Positions 1-5,373 of a stretch of 6,503 nt of DNA are shown in pieces. Under the pieces are notes generated by a model. That model did not search any database. It had not been told where the DNA came from and saw only the letters and a list, made by a program, of their open reading frames with translations. How positions within the stretch are numbered: position 1 is the first letter of the stretch; each line of letters begins with the position of its first letter. Both the position numbers and the translations under genes were made by a program. Source of the DNA: an uncultured bacterium (lineage in GTDB: Bacteria; Auribacterota; Tritonobacteria; UBA1439); contig CALLYX010000065.1 in NCBI GenBank assembly GCA_937858775.1, positions 1-6,503 of the forward strand, in the 5' to 3' direction.

Positions 1-119
1 CGCTGCCGCGGGGTCTCGGGCGCGTCGCCGCGCCAGGGCAGGCGGCCGTGCGGCGGCAGCCACCAGCCGGCCGCCACACCGAGCACGACCGCCGCGACGG
101 CGATGACGATGAGCGTCAT
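1..119 (-). CDS. N-terminal part of a membrane-anchored protein (partial)
   Basis: Thirty-nine codons are visible before the gene runs off the left edge. The product starts MTLIVIAVAAVVLGVAAGWW, a single hydrophobic helix (about residues 2-18) ending in two tryptophans typical of a membrane interface. A Pro/Arg-rich stretch follows (about residues 22-39). The ATG (119-117) overlaps the TGA of the upstream truncated proS (118-116) as ATGA. A GGGAG Shine-Dalgarno sequence lies 8 bases upstream (plus-strand 128-132), inside the last proS codons, so the start is well supported and probably translationally coupled. The protein is not recognised. A short N-terminal anchor like this occurs in RNase Y among many others, but no coiled coil is visible in the part seen, so no function is assigned. 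No other frame here continues prolyl-tRNA synthetase. Confidence 0.6.
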   Translation of the reverse strand, partial: MTLIVIAVAAVVLGVAAGWWLPPHGRLPWRGDAPETPRQ

Positions 120-1186
120 GACGGAAGCTCCCGGCGCAGGGCGCGGTCGGCGACGATGCGCACCCCCTTCAGGCCCACGGGACCGGCGAAGCCGACATCG
201 GCCCCCGTGGCCTTGCGGACCGCCGCCTCGTCGGCGAGCTCCAGCGCGGCGCGGCCCAGGGCGTTGCGGAGCTTCGGCTCGCTCAACTCCCGGTCGCCGC
301 GCACGAGCGCCGCGACGATCCCGCCGCCCGAGCGGTAGAGGAGCGTCTTTATGATGCGGGCGGGCGGGACGCCCAGGAACGCCGCCACATCCTCGACCGT
401 CTTCGCCCCCGGGGTCGGAACCTCGCGGAGGGCGGCCTCCGCCCGCTGCGGCGGCGGCGGGATGCTCCCGGTCGCCGTGTCGGTCGTCGCTGCGTAGCCG
501 CACGCCTCCGAGGGGCAGGAGATCACCACCGACTCCCCCGACTCCGCGAGGACCATGAACTCGTGAGTCTCCCCTCCCCCCATCAGCCCGGGGTCGGCCA
601 GGACCGCCCTGAAGGTCAAGCCGCACCGCCGGAAGATCCGGCTGTACGCCTCGTGCATGGCGCGGTAGTAGCCGTCGAGCGACGCCGCGTCCCGGTGGAA
701 CGAGTAGGCGTCCTTCATCGTGAACTCCCGCCCGCGCATTACGCCGAAGCGCGGCCTGAGCTCGTCGCGGAACTTCGTCTGGATCTGGTAGAGGCAGAGC
801 GGCAGCTCCCGGTACGATCGCACCTCCCCGCGCACCGTCGCGGTGATTACCTCCTCGTGCGTCGGGCCGAGGGCGAACTCCCTCTCGTGCCGGTCCTTCA
901 GGCGCATCAGTTCCCTGCCGTACTCGTCCCACCGCCCGCTCTCGCGCCAGAGCTCCGCGGGGGTGAGGATCGGAAGGAGGATCTCCTGGGCGCCCGCTCG
1001 GTCCATCTCTTCGCGAACGATCCGCTCGACCTTCCGGATGCTGCGCCATCCGAGGGGGAGGTAGGTGTAGATTCCGGCGCCGAGCTTCCTGACCATCCCG
1101 GCGCGGAGCATGAGCCGGTGGCTGGCGATCTCGGCGTCCGCCGGGCTTTCCCTCAACGTCGGTATGAACGCGCGACTCCATCTCAT
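116..1186 (-). CDS. proS: Prolyl-tRNA synthetase, C-terminally truncated (356 aa)
   Basis: Bacterial-type (INS-containing) class II prolyl-tRNA synthetase, which charges tRNA-Pro in the cytoplasm. Motif 1 lies around residues 45-75, the TxE element at T109/E111, and motif 2 around residues 138-162 with FRDE, RPRFG and GREFTMKDAYSF intact. The INS editing domain starts near residue 225 and keeps the lysine (K280) matching the E. coli ProRS editing lysine K279. The protein then stops after GPVGLKGVRIVADRAL plus a few unrelated residues. The end of INS, motif 3 (the ATP-binding arginine) and the anticodon-binding domain are missing, roughly 200 of about 570 residues. The other two frames over positions 1-115 do not continue the family. 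The ATG at 1186 lies 27 bases after the upstream stop and behind a run of nine G. The stop overlaps the next start as ATGA. By itself the product should not be a working synthetase. It may be a truncated copy, half of a split enzyme, or an assembly artefact. Confidence 0.85.
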   Translation of the reverse strand: MRWSRAFIPTLRESPADAEIASHRLMLRAGMVRKLGAGIYTYLPLGWRSIRKVERIVREEMDRAGAQEILLPILTPAELWRESGRWDEYGRELMRLKDRHEREFALGPTHEEVITATVRGEVRSYRELPLCLYQIQTKFRDELRPRFGVMRGREFTMKDAYSFHRDAASLDGYYRAMHEAYSRIFRRCGLTFRAVLADPGLMGGGETHEFMVLAESGESVVISCPSEACGYAATTDTATGSIPPPPQRAEAALREVPTPGAKTVEDVAAFLGVPPARIIKTLLYRSGGGIVAALVRGDRELSEPKLRNALGRAALELADEAAVRKATGADVGFAGPVGLKGVRIVADRALRRELPS

Positions 1187-1213
1187 CGGGCCGTCCCCCC
1201 CCCTGGAATTGTG

Positions 1214-2359
1214 TCAGCGGGCCGCCCCCCGCCCCACCGTCACCTCCGCCTTCGCCGCGGCGAGCGCGTTCCCGGCGCGGGCCGGGGAGCGCAATGGGAC
1301 GAGGGCGAGATAGATCGTGTATCCCCCGCCCGGCATCGCCGGCGTGACCGTCGTGTCGATCACGGTACGGCAGCAGACGTGCCTGATCCCCTCGGGGTCT
1401 ACGCTGAACGGAACCACGCCCGGGACGACGCGCCCCTTCCCGGTGACCGAGTATTTCTTACCGTCCGGGGCTACGACGACCGCGTACCCCTTGACCGCCG
1501 ACGCCGTCGGCTGCGCTACGACGTCGAGGAATAATCTCTCCCCCGCGACGACACTTTCCGCGCTCGGGACGGCGTAGAGGGGGGCAAGCGGCTTGAGCCC
1601 CAGCATCCTCCGGGCCTGTTCCGGCGTGGCGATCGGCCGATTCATGGAGCGCGCGATCGAGACCGCCTGCCGCAGGTAGTCGAGGTTGGTGGGCCTCCCC
1701 CTGTACGGCCACGCGCGGGTCTCGCGGAGGCCTATCCGGATGTGCCCGCCGCCCGCGATGACCCGGCGCATCGTGTCGATCGGCGACCCCCCGCCGACGG
1801 GCGTCAGCAGCGTCCGCCTTCCCCGCGGGGCGCAAAGCTCGATACGGCCGTTGCGCCGCGCCCATTCGACGGCCTCATGGGCCGCGCCGTCCAGATCGAC
1901 GTCGAGGATGATCGCGGGGGCCGCCTGCAGCACCCCCCTCACGACCTCGCGGTAGTTCGCCAGGCCCCTGTCGTAGCGGTGCCCGCCCGGCCCGCCGCCG
2001 GGGGCGATCGGCTGGAGACGGATCATCGAGGCGCCTATCCTGAGACAATCGCCGGCCTCCTCGAAATACTCCCTCTGGCCGGCGGGGGCCTCGCCGCACG
2101 GGCCGCTCCCCGGCTCCGGGATCAGCGCCACCTCGATGATGAGCGGCCCCCCGCGCGCCGCGATCCGCACCGGCGTCTCGGCGGGCGCCGGCACCCTCGC
2201 CGCATGGCTCCGCGGCGGAGGCTCGCCCGGGCCTACATCCGCGAAGGATGCGGCGCAGAGCGCCGCCGCGATAAACCCGGCGGCTGCCGGCCTCATCGTC
2301 CTCGCCGACCGCCCGCGCCGCTCCGGCGGCCACGGTCCCCCTCGGCCTTCGTCTGTCAT
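1214..2359 (-). CDS. Exported, degenerate BKACE-like (DUF849) protein with C-terminal beta domain
   Basis: 381 codons from the first ATG (2359). The second ATG at residue 22 (2296) is preferred because it gives a compact signal peptide (MRPAAAGFIAAALCAASFA, cleavage near A40/D41) with GAGG 3 bases upstream. Residues about 72-255 resemble beta-keto acid cleavage enzymes such as 3-keto-5-aminohexanoate cleavage enzyme (Kce): PLIIEVAL, EEAGDCLRIGAS, GGGHIRIGL and a strong RPIATPEQARRMLGL match at the C-terminal end. BKACE enzymes bind zinc through the two His of HLH and the Glu of RxGxED. Here these positions read RLQ (R114, Q116) and RIGLRE (R212). About 110 residues from the middle of the barrel are also missing. 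Residues about 265-378 form a separate beta-rich domain with a GYTIYLALVP strand, like all-beta domains of other exported proteins. Catalysis is unlikely; a binding or structural role outside the cytoplasm is an inference. The gene starts 12 bases after alkD, or 75 from the second ATG. Confidence 0.75.
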   Translation of the reverse strand: MTDEGRGGPWPPERRGRSARTMRPAAAGFIAAALCAASFADVGPGEPPPRSHAARVPAPAETPVRIAARGGPLIIEVALIPEPGSGPCGEAPAGQREYFEEAGDCLRIGASMIRLQPIAPGGGPGGHRYDRGLANYREVVRGVLQAAPAIILDVDLDGAAHEAVEWARRNGRIELCAPRGRRTLLTPVGGGSPIDTMRRVIAGGGHIRIGLRETRAWPYRGRPTNLDYLRQAVSIARSMNRPIATPEQARRMLGLKPLAPLYAVPSAESVVAGERLFLDVVAQPTASAVKGYAVVVAPDGKKYSVTGKGRVVPGVVPFSVDPEGIRHVCCRTVIDTTVTPAMPGGGYTIYLALVPLRSPARAGNALAAAKAEVTVGRGAAR

Positions 2360-2371
2360 GCCGGCACGATA

Positions 2372-3157
2372 TCAGGTTTTCCGCCGCGCTTCAACACCCC
2401 GCCCGCTCGGGGGCGCCGCCCGCCCCCGCCGCATCCAGGCGCGCCGCTCCCGAGCCGGCATCCTCTCGACAGCGTAGCGCAGCATGGTGCGCGGCATGGC
2501 GTCGGCGTGCCGCGCCAGGAACCCCCGCGCGGTCTTCGGGTCCCTTTTCCATACCTCGCGCAGCATCCACCCGACCGCCTTCCGAACCAGATCCTCCCCG
2601 TCGCGCAGGAGCATCCTCGAGATCCTGAGCGTGGCGGAGAAGTCGCCCCCCCTGATGAACCGGAGCGTCGCGACGACGGCCATCCTCCGCTCCCACAGGC
2701 TCTTCGAACGGGCGAGAAGGAGCAGCCGCCCCGTATCCCTTCCGTAGAGGTGTTCGCCCACGATCGACGGGGCCGAGCAGTCGACAAGATCCCAGTTGTT
2801 GATCCGCCCCGTGCGGCCGATGAATGCGCGGTAGACGTTATCGCGCTCGTCCGCGTCGCCGGCGCGGCCGTATCGCTCGGCGAGCATCAGGATGGCGAGG
2901 AGGCGGGCCTCGTGGAACGGGGATTCGAGCAGTTCGAGGGCGGCGCCGAGCGGCGCGCCCCGACACTCCGCGCAGCACCGCCGGAGGACCGGAACGCGGA
3001 TGCCGAGGAAACGGTCGCCCTCGCCGTACCCCCCCCGCCCCGCCTTGAAGTACTCGCGGGAATGCGCGGCGACCCGGCGGTCGGCCAGCGAGCGCAGCCT
3101 ACGCATGATCCGGGCCGCCGTGTGCGTTTCGCGCCGTGGTTCGCGGTCGGGCTTCAA
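2372..3157 (-). CDS. alkD: AlkD-type DNA alkylation repair glycosylase
   Basis: HEAT-like-repeat DNA glycosylase that removes N3- and N7-alkylated purines in base excision repair. Family signatures are present in order: YFKAGRGGYGEGDRFLGIRVP (residues 36-56), NNWDLVDCSAP (120-130), LWERRMAVVATLRFI (154-168), KAVGWMLREV (193-202) and MPRTMLRYAVERM (221-233). W122, D126, R158, W197 and R200 line up with W109, D113, R148, W187 and R190 of Bacillus cereus AlkD, so the catalytic and DNA-contact residues are kept. Length is 261 aa, slightly over the usual 220-240, with an Arg-rich tail. The 3157 start is a TTG overlapping the TGA of the upstream alkyltransferase (TTGA). An ATG at 3106 (residue 18) is the alternative, but it would shorten the first helix. 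The neighbouring alkyltransferase repairs a different class of the same damage. Confidence 0.92.
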   Translation of the reverse strand: MKPDREPRRETHTAARIMRRLRSLADRRVAAHSREYFKAGRGGYGEGDRFLGIRVPVLRRCCAECRGAPLGAALELLESPFHEARLLAILMLAERYGRAGDADERDNVYRAFIGRTGRINNWDLVDCSAPSIVGEHLYGRDTGRLLLLARSKSLWERRMAVVATLRFIRGGDFSATLRISRMLLRDGEDLVRKAVGWMLREVWKRDPKTARGFLARHADAMPRTMLRYAVERMPARERRAWMRRGRAAPPSGRGVEARRKT

Positions 3158-3720
3158 TGCCGCGCCGTCCGGAAAGCCGCTTCACGCCGTTTCGGGAGCG
3201 CGCCCTCCATCAGAAGGAGGGCGCGCTTCATTCTTATCCCGCCGCCGTATCCGCCGAGGGATCCGTCGGTTCGTATCACCCTGTGGCACGGGATGACGAT
3301 GGGAAACGGATTCCGGGCCATCGCGTTTCCGGCGGCGCGGGCGGCGTTCGGCATCCCGGCCCGTGCCGCCAAAAGGCGGTACGTGCTGACCCTGCCGCGG
3401 GGGATGGCGAGGCATGCACGCAGGATCTTGCGCTGCCGGGGCGTGCAGAGGTCGAGCCGAAGCATTCGGACGGGGAAACGGACATCCACCCCGGCTAGAA
3501 ACGCCGCCATCCGCTCGGCGAAGTCATCTATGCGCGGGCAGGAGCGGGCCGCGGCCCGGCGGAGCCGCGCCCGCATACGCGCCGCCGGCGCGCCCGGCCC
3601 GCCGATGAGAATGCGCGCTATCCTAGGCGCCCCTTTCCGCCCCGACCAGAGCAGCGCCACCGGGCCGAACGCCGTCTCGCACAGCCGGTGGAAGATGCGA
3701 CCCGTTTCCTCGCCTGTCAT
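3154..3720 (-). CDS. ogt: Methylated-DNA--protein-cysteine methyltransferase (O6-alkylguanine-DNA alkyltransferase)
   Basis: Suicide repair protein that moves the alkyl group from O6-alkylguanine to its own cysteine. The active site IPCHRVI is intact, with Cys145 counted from the ATG. Relative to that Cys, the spacings to Arg (AAR, -17), Asn (ARNP, -8) and Glu (MEG, +27) match Arg128, Asn137 and Glu172 of human MGMT. The Tyr of RVSTY matches Tyr114. GGYGGGIRMK and LLLMEG follow as usual. At 188 aa it is a normal Ogt-type protein with an N-terminal RNase H-like region and no Ada regulatory domain, so the symbol ogt rather than ada is used. The ATG at 3720 is chosen because a run of six G ends about 5 bases upstream. 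A GTG two codons earlier (3726) is possible. The gene begins 46 bases after the RNase gene stops, and its own stop overlaps the alkD start. Confidence 0.93.
   Translation of the reverse strand: MTGEETGRIFHRLCETAFGPVALLWSGRKGAPRIARILIGGPGAPAARMRARLRRAAARSCPRIDDFAERMAAFLAGVDVRFPVRMLRLDLCTPRQRKILRACLAIPRGRVSTYRLLAARAGMPNAARAAGNAMARNPFPIVIPCHRVIRTDGSLGGYGGGIRMKRALLLMEGALPKRREAAFRTARH
3197..3227. repeat. Perfect 12-bp inverted repeat with 7-base loop, inside ogt
   Basis: Positions 3197-3208 (agcgcgccctcc) and 3216-3227 (ggagggcgcgct) are exact reverse complements around a 7-base loop. It lies in the last part of the ogt coding sequence, covering the conserved LLLMEG codons, about 40 bases before the alkD start. 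In the minus-strand mRNA it would make a very stable, GC-rich stem. On the minus strand no T-run follows, so it is not an intrinsic terminator for this operon. Whether it affects alkD translation or mRNA stability is unknown. Confidence 0.7.
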
Positions 3721-3766
3721 GCGCACCCCCCCGCCGGCCCCCGCGCCCGCGCCGGCCGTCCCGCCT

Positions 3767-5164
3767 TCACGCCTGTACGCTCTCCCCCTCCGAAATGAGC
3801 CGCGCCTCGATCCCGTGGCGCTCCTTGATGCGCTCCGCGAGGGCCACCCTGGCGCGATCCCCCCCGTGCGTCAGGACGAGCCTCGGGCGCGCCGGGGCGA
3901 GCGCCTCGAACCACGCGAGCAGGTCCTTCTGCCCCGCGTGCGAGCTGAAGCCGCCGAGGGTGTGGACGCGCGCCTTCACCGCGATCTCCTCCCCGAGGAC
4001 GGAGACCCGTTTCGCCCCCTCCACGAGATGCCTCCCCAGCGTGCCGGGGCTCTGGTAGCCGACGATCACGACGTGCGCCTCGGGCCTCCAGAGGTTATGC
4101 TTCAGGTGGTGCAGAATGCGCCCCCCGGTGCACATCCCCGAGCCCGCCATGACGAGGCACGGCCCGGGGTGGTCGTTTATGGCCTTCGAGTCCTCCGCGC
4201 TGACGGTCGTCCTGAGCGTTTTCAGATACCCCCCCGGCGGCCATTCCAGGACGTACCCCGCGAGGTTCTCGTCGAAGAGCTCCGGATGCCGGAGGTAGAT
4301 CCCCGTGGCCTCCACGGCCATGGGGCTGTCCAGAAACATCGGGAACGGCTTGATCCGCCCGGCGCGGAAGGTCCACCCCAGCAGGGCAAGAAGCGTCTGC
4401 GCGCGGCCGACGGCGAAGGTCGGGACGAGGATCTTCCCCTTCCCCGCCGCCGCCTCCCCCACGATGGCGATGAACTCATCCACCGACTCGTCGAACGGGC
4501 GGTGGTCCCTGTCGCCGTACGTGGACTCCATGAAGACGACGTCGGCGCTCCCGAAAGATTCGAAGTCGCGCACGATCGGCGTCTCCCGCGGCCCGAGGTC
4601 CCCGGAGAAAACAACCCGCTTCGCCCCGCCGTCCTCATCCACGATGAGCTGGATGCTCGAGGATCCGAGGATGTGGCCGGCCTCTATGAACACGGCCCGG
4701 ACGCCGGGGGCCACGTCGACCGGCTCGTGGTACGGCACGGCGGCGAACCGGTCGATTATCCGCTCCACGTCGCGGATCGTGTAGAGCGGCTCGGCCGGCG
4801 GCTCTCCGGAGCGGGCGCGGCGGCGGTTGAGGCGCTCGGCGTCGTGCTCCTGGATATGGGCGGAGTCGCGCAGGAGCAGCGCGGCGATCTCCGCGGTGGC
4901 GGCGGTCGCGTAGACCCGGCCGCGGTATCCCTCCCGCGCGAGGAGCGGGAGGCGCCCCGAGTGGTCCAGGTGCGCGTGCGTGACGAGGACAGCGGCGATG
5001 GAATCCGCGCCGATCGGGAGCGCGCGCGGATGGTTCCTCTCCGCCGCCTGGCCCTCGCCCGAAAACATCCCGCACTCCACGAGGAGGGCGGCGCGGGGGG
5101 TCTCGACGAGGTACGCCGAGCCGGTGACCTCGCCCCCCGCGGCCCCGAAAACGGTTATCTTCAT
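3767..5164 (-). CDS. Beta-CASP metallo-beta-lactamase RNase (CPSF73/TTHA0252-like)
   Basis: Zinc-dependent ribonuclease of the MBL/beta-CASP family, related to CPSF-73 and Thermus TTHA0252 and expected to process or degrade RNA in the cytoplasm. Counting from the chosen start (465 aa, typical length), HAHLDH is at 63-68, GHILGSSSI at 163-171 and FSGDLG at 186-191. Beta-CASP motif A is MESTYGDR (E213). Motif B is SGMCTGGRILHHLKHNL (around H352/H353). Motif C is GGFSSHAGQ (H409), followed by LTHG (H433). All metal-binding positions appear intact. The family-typical beginning MKITVFGAAGGEVTGS sets the start at 5164. The frame stays open upstream to 5263, but that lies beyond the promoter, so those 33 codons are not coding. 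It is the first gene of the cluster. RNA processing has no clear link to the repair genes that follow. Confidence 0.93.
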   Translation of the reverse strand: MKITVFGAAGGEVTGSAYLVETPRAALLVECGMFSGEGQAAERNHPRALPIGADSIAAVLVTHAHLDHSGRLPLLAREGYRGRVYATAATAEIAALLLRDSAHIQEHDAERLNRRRARSGEPPAEPLYTIRDVERIIDRFAAVPYHEPVDVAPGVRAVFIEAGHILGSSSIQLIVDEDGGAKRVVFSGDLGPRETPIVRDFESFGSADVVFMESTYGDRDHRPFDESVDEFIAIVGEAAAGKGKILVPTFAVGRAQTLLALLGWTFRAGRIKPFPMFLDSPMAVEATGIYLRHPELFDENLAGYVLEWPPGGYLKTLRTTVSAEDSKAINDHPGPCLVMAGSGMCTGGRILHHLKHNLWRPEAHVVIVGYQSPGTLGRHLVEGAKRVSVLGEEIAVKARVHTLGGFSSHAGQKDLLAWFEALAPARPRLVLTHGGDRARVALAERIKERHGIEARLISEGESVQA

Positions 5165-5224
5165 GCCCCCGTCCGAGCGGGCGGCGCCCCCCGTACGGCC
5201 CCTCCGCCCGGGCGCCCCACATTG

Positions 5225-5253
5225 AGTATACGCACAGATCCCCCCGCGGACAA
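5225..5253 (-). promoter_or_regulatory. Sigma70-type promoter of the minus-strand cluster
   Basis: On the minus strand, TTGTCC (5253-5248) and TATACT (5230-5225) are separated by exactly 17 bases. They match the -35 and -10 consensus at 4 of 6 and 5 of 6 positions. Transcription would begin near 5218, leaving an untranslated leader of about 54 bases before the RNase ATG at 5164. No other promoter of similar quality was seen inside the cluster, which fits one long transcript. Confidence 0.6.
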
Positions 5254-5312
5254 GCGCATCCATCCATCCGCCGCTCCGGGGCGCCCACCGTCCACGCGGC
5301 AGCCGCGAAGAC

Positions 5313-5340
5313 GAGCCCCCGGGTGATGGGGGCTCTTCTT
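5313..5340 (+). terminator. Terminator-like hairpin in the divergent region
   Basis: GAGCCCCC (5313-5320) pairs perfectly with GGGGGCTC (5328-5335) across a 7-base loop, and TTCTT follows on the plus strand. This has the shape of a weak rho-independent terminator read on the plus strand. It sits 34 bases before the trpD start, with no plus-strand gene upstream in the window. It could insulate the two divergent units or, if trpD transcription starts further left, act as an attenuator. No leader peptide with Trp codons is visible. Confidence 0.45.
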
Positions 5341-5360
5341 GTGATACACTGTACTCGGAA

Positions 5361-5373
5361 AGGGCGTGGAAAA
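5361..5373 (+). promoter_or_regulatory. Ribosome binding site of trpD
   Basis: AGGG at 5361-5364 lies 9 bases before the ATG at 5374. It supports this start over an in-frame ATG at 5326 that falls inside the hairpin and has no Shine-Dalgarno sequence. A weak -10-like TACACT (5345-5350) lies just upstream, but no convincing -35 accompanies it. Confidence 0.45.

Noticed and set aside
1..118. Continuation of prolyl-tRNA synthetase in another frame (a simple frameshift)
   Set aside because: I translated all three minus-strand frames. None shows the expected end of INS or a following synthetase sequence, and one is clearly a membrane helix with its own start.
563..1534. A 323-codon plus-strand frame antisense to proS and the end of the BKACE-like gene
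   Set aside because: The opposite strand carries clear conserved protein motifs, and this frame shows low-complexity composition and no recognisable domain.
4930..4952. An 8-bp inverted repeat (cctcccgc / gcgggagg) inside the RNase gene
   Set aside because: At this GC content such short stems are expected by chance, and it lies in the middle of a conserved coding region.
5165..5263. N-terminal extension of the beta-CASP RNase to an upstream ATG
   Set aside because: It precedes the family's conserved N-terminus and lies across and upstream of the likely promoter.
1742..5326. A 1194-codon open frame on the plus strand
   Set aside because: It lies antisense to four well-identified minus-strand genes, has a Pro/Arg-rich composition with no family motifs, and is the usual by-product of GC-rich codons with few stops.
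5345..5353. Small palindrome TACACTGTA before trpD as a possible operator
   Set aside because: Only 4 bases on each arm match, and it does not resemble the TrpR operator.
5326..5373. Upstream in-frame ATG for trpD, adding 16 codons
   Set aside because: It sits within the hairpin and has no Shine-Dalgarno sequence, whereas the ATG at 5374 has AGGG at good spacing.
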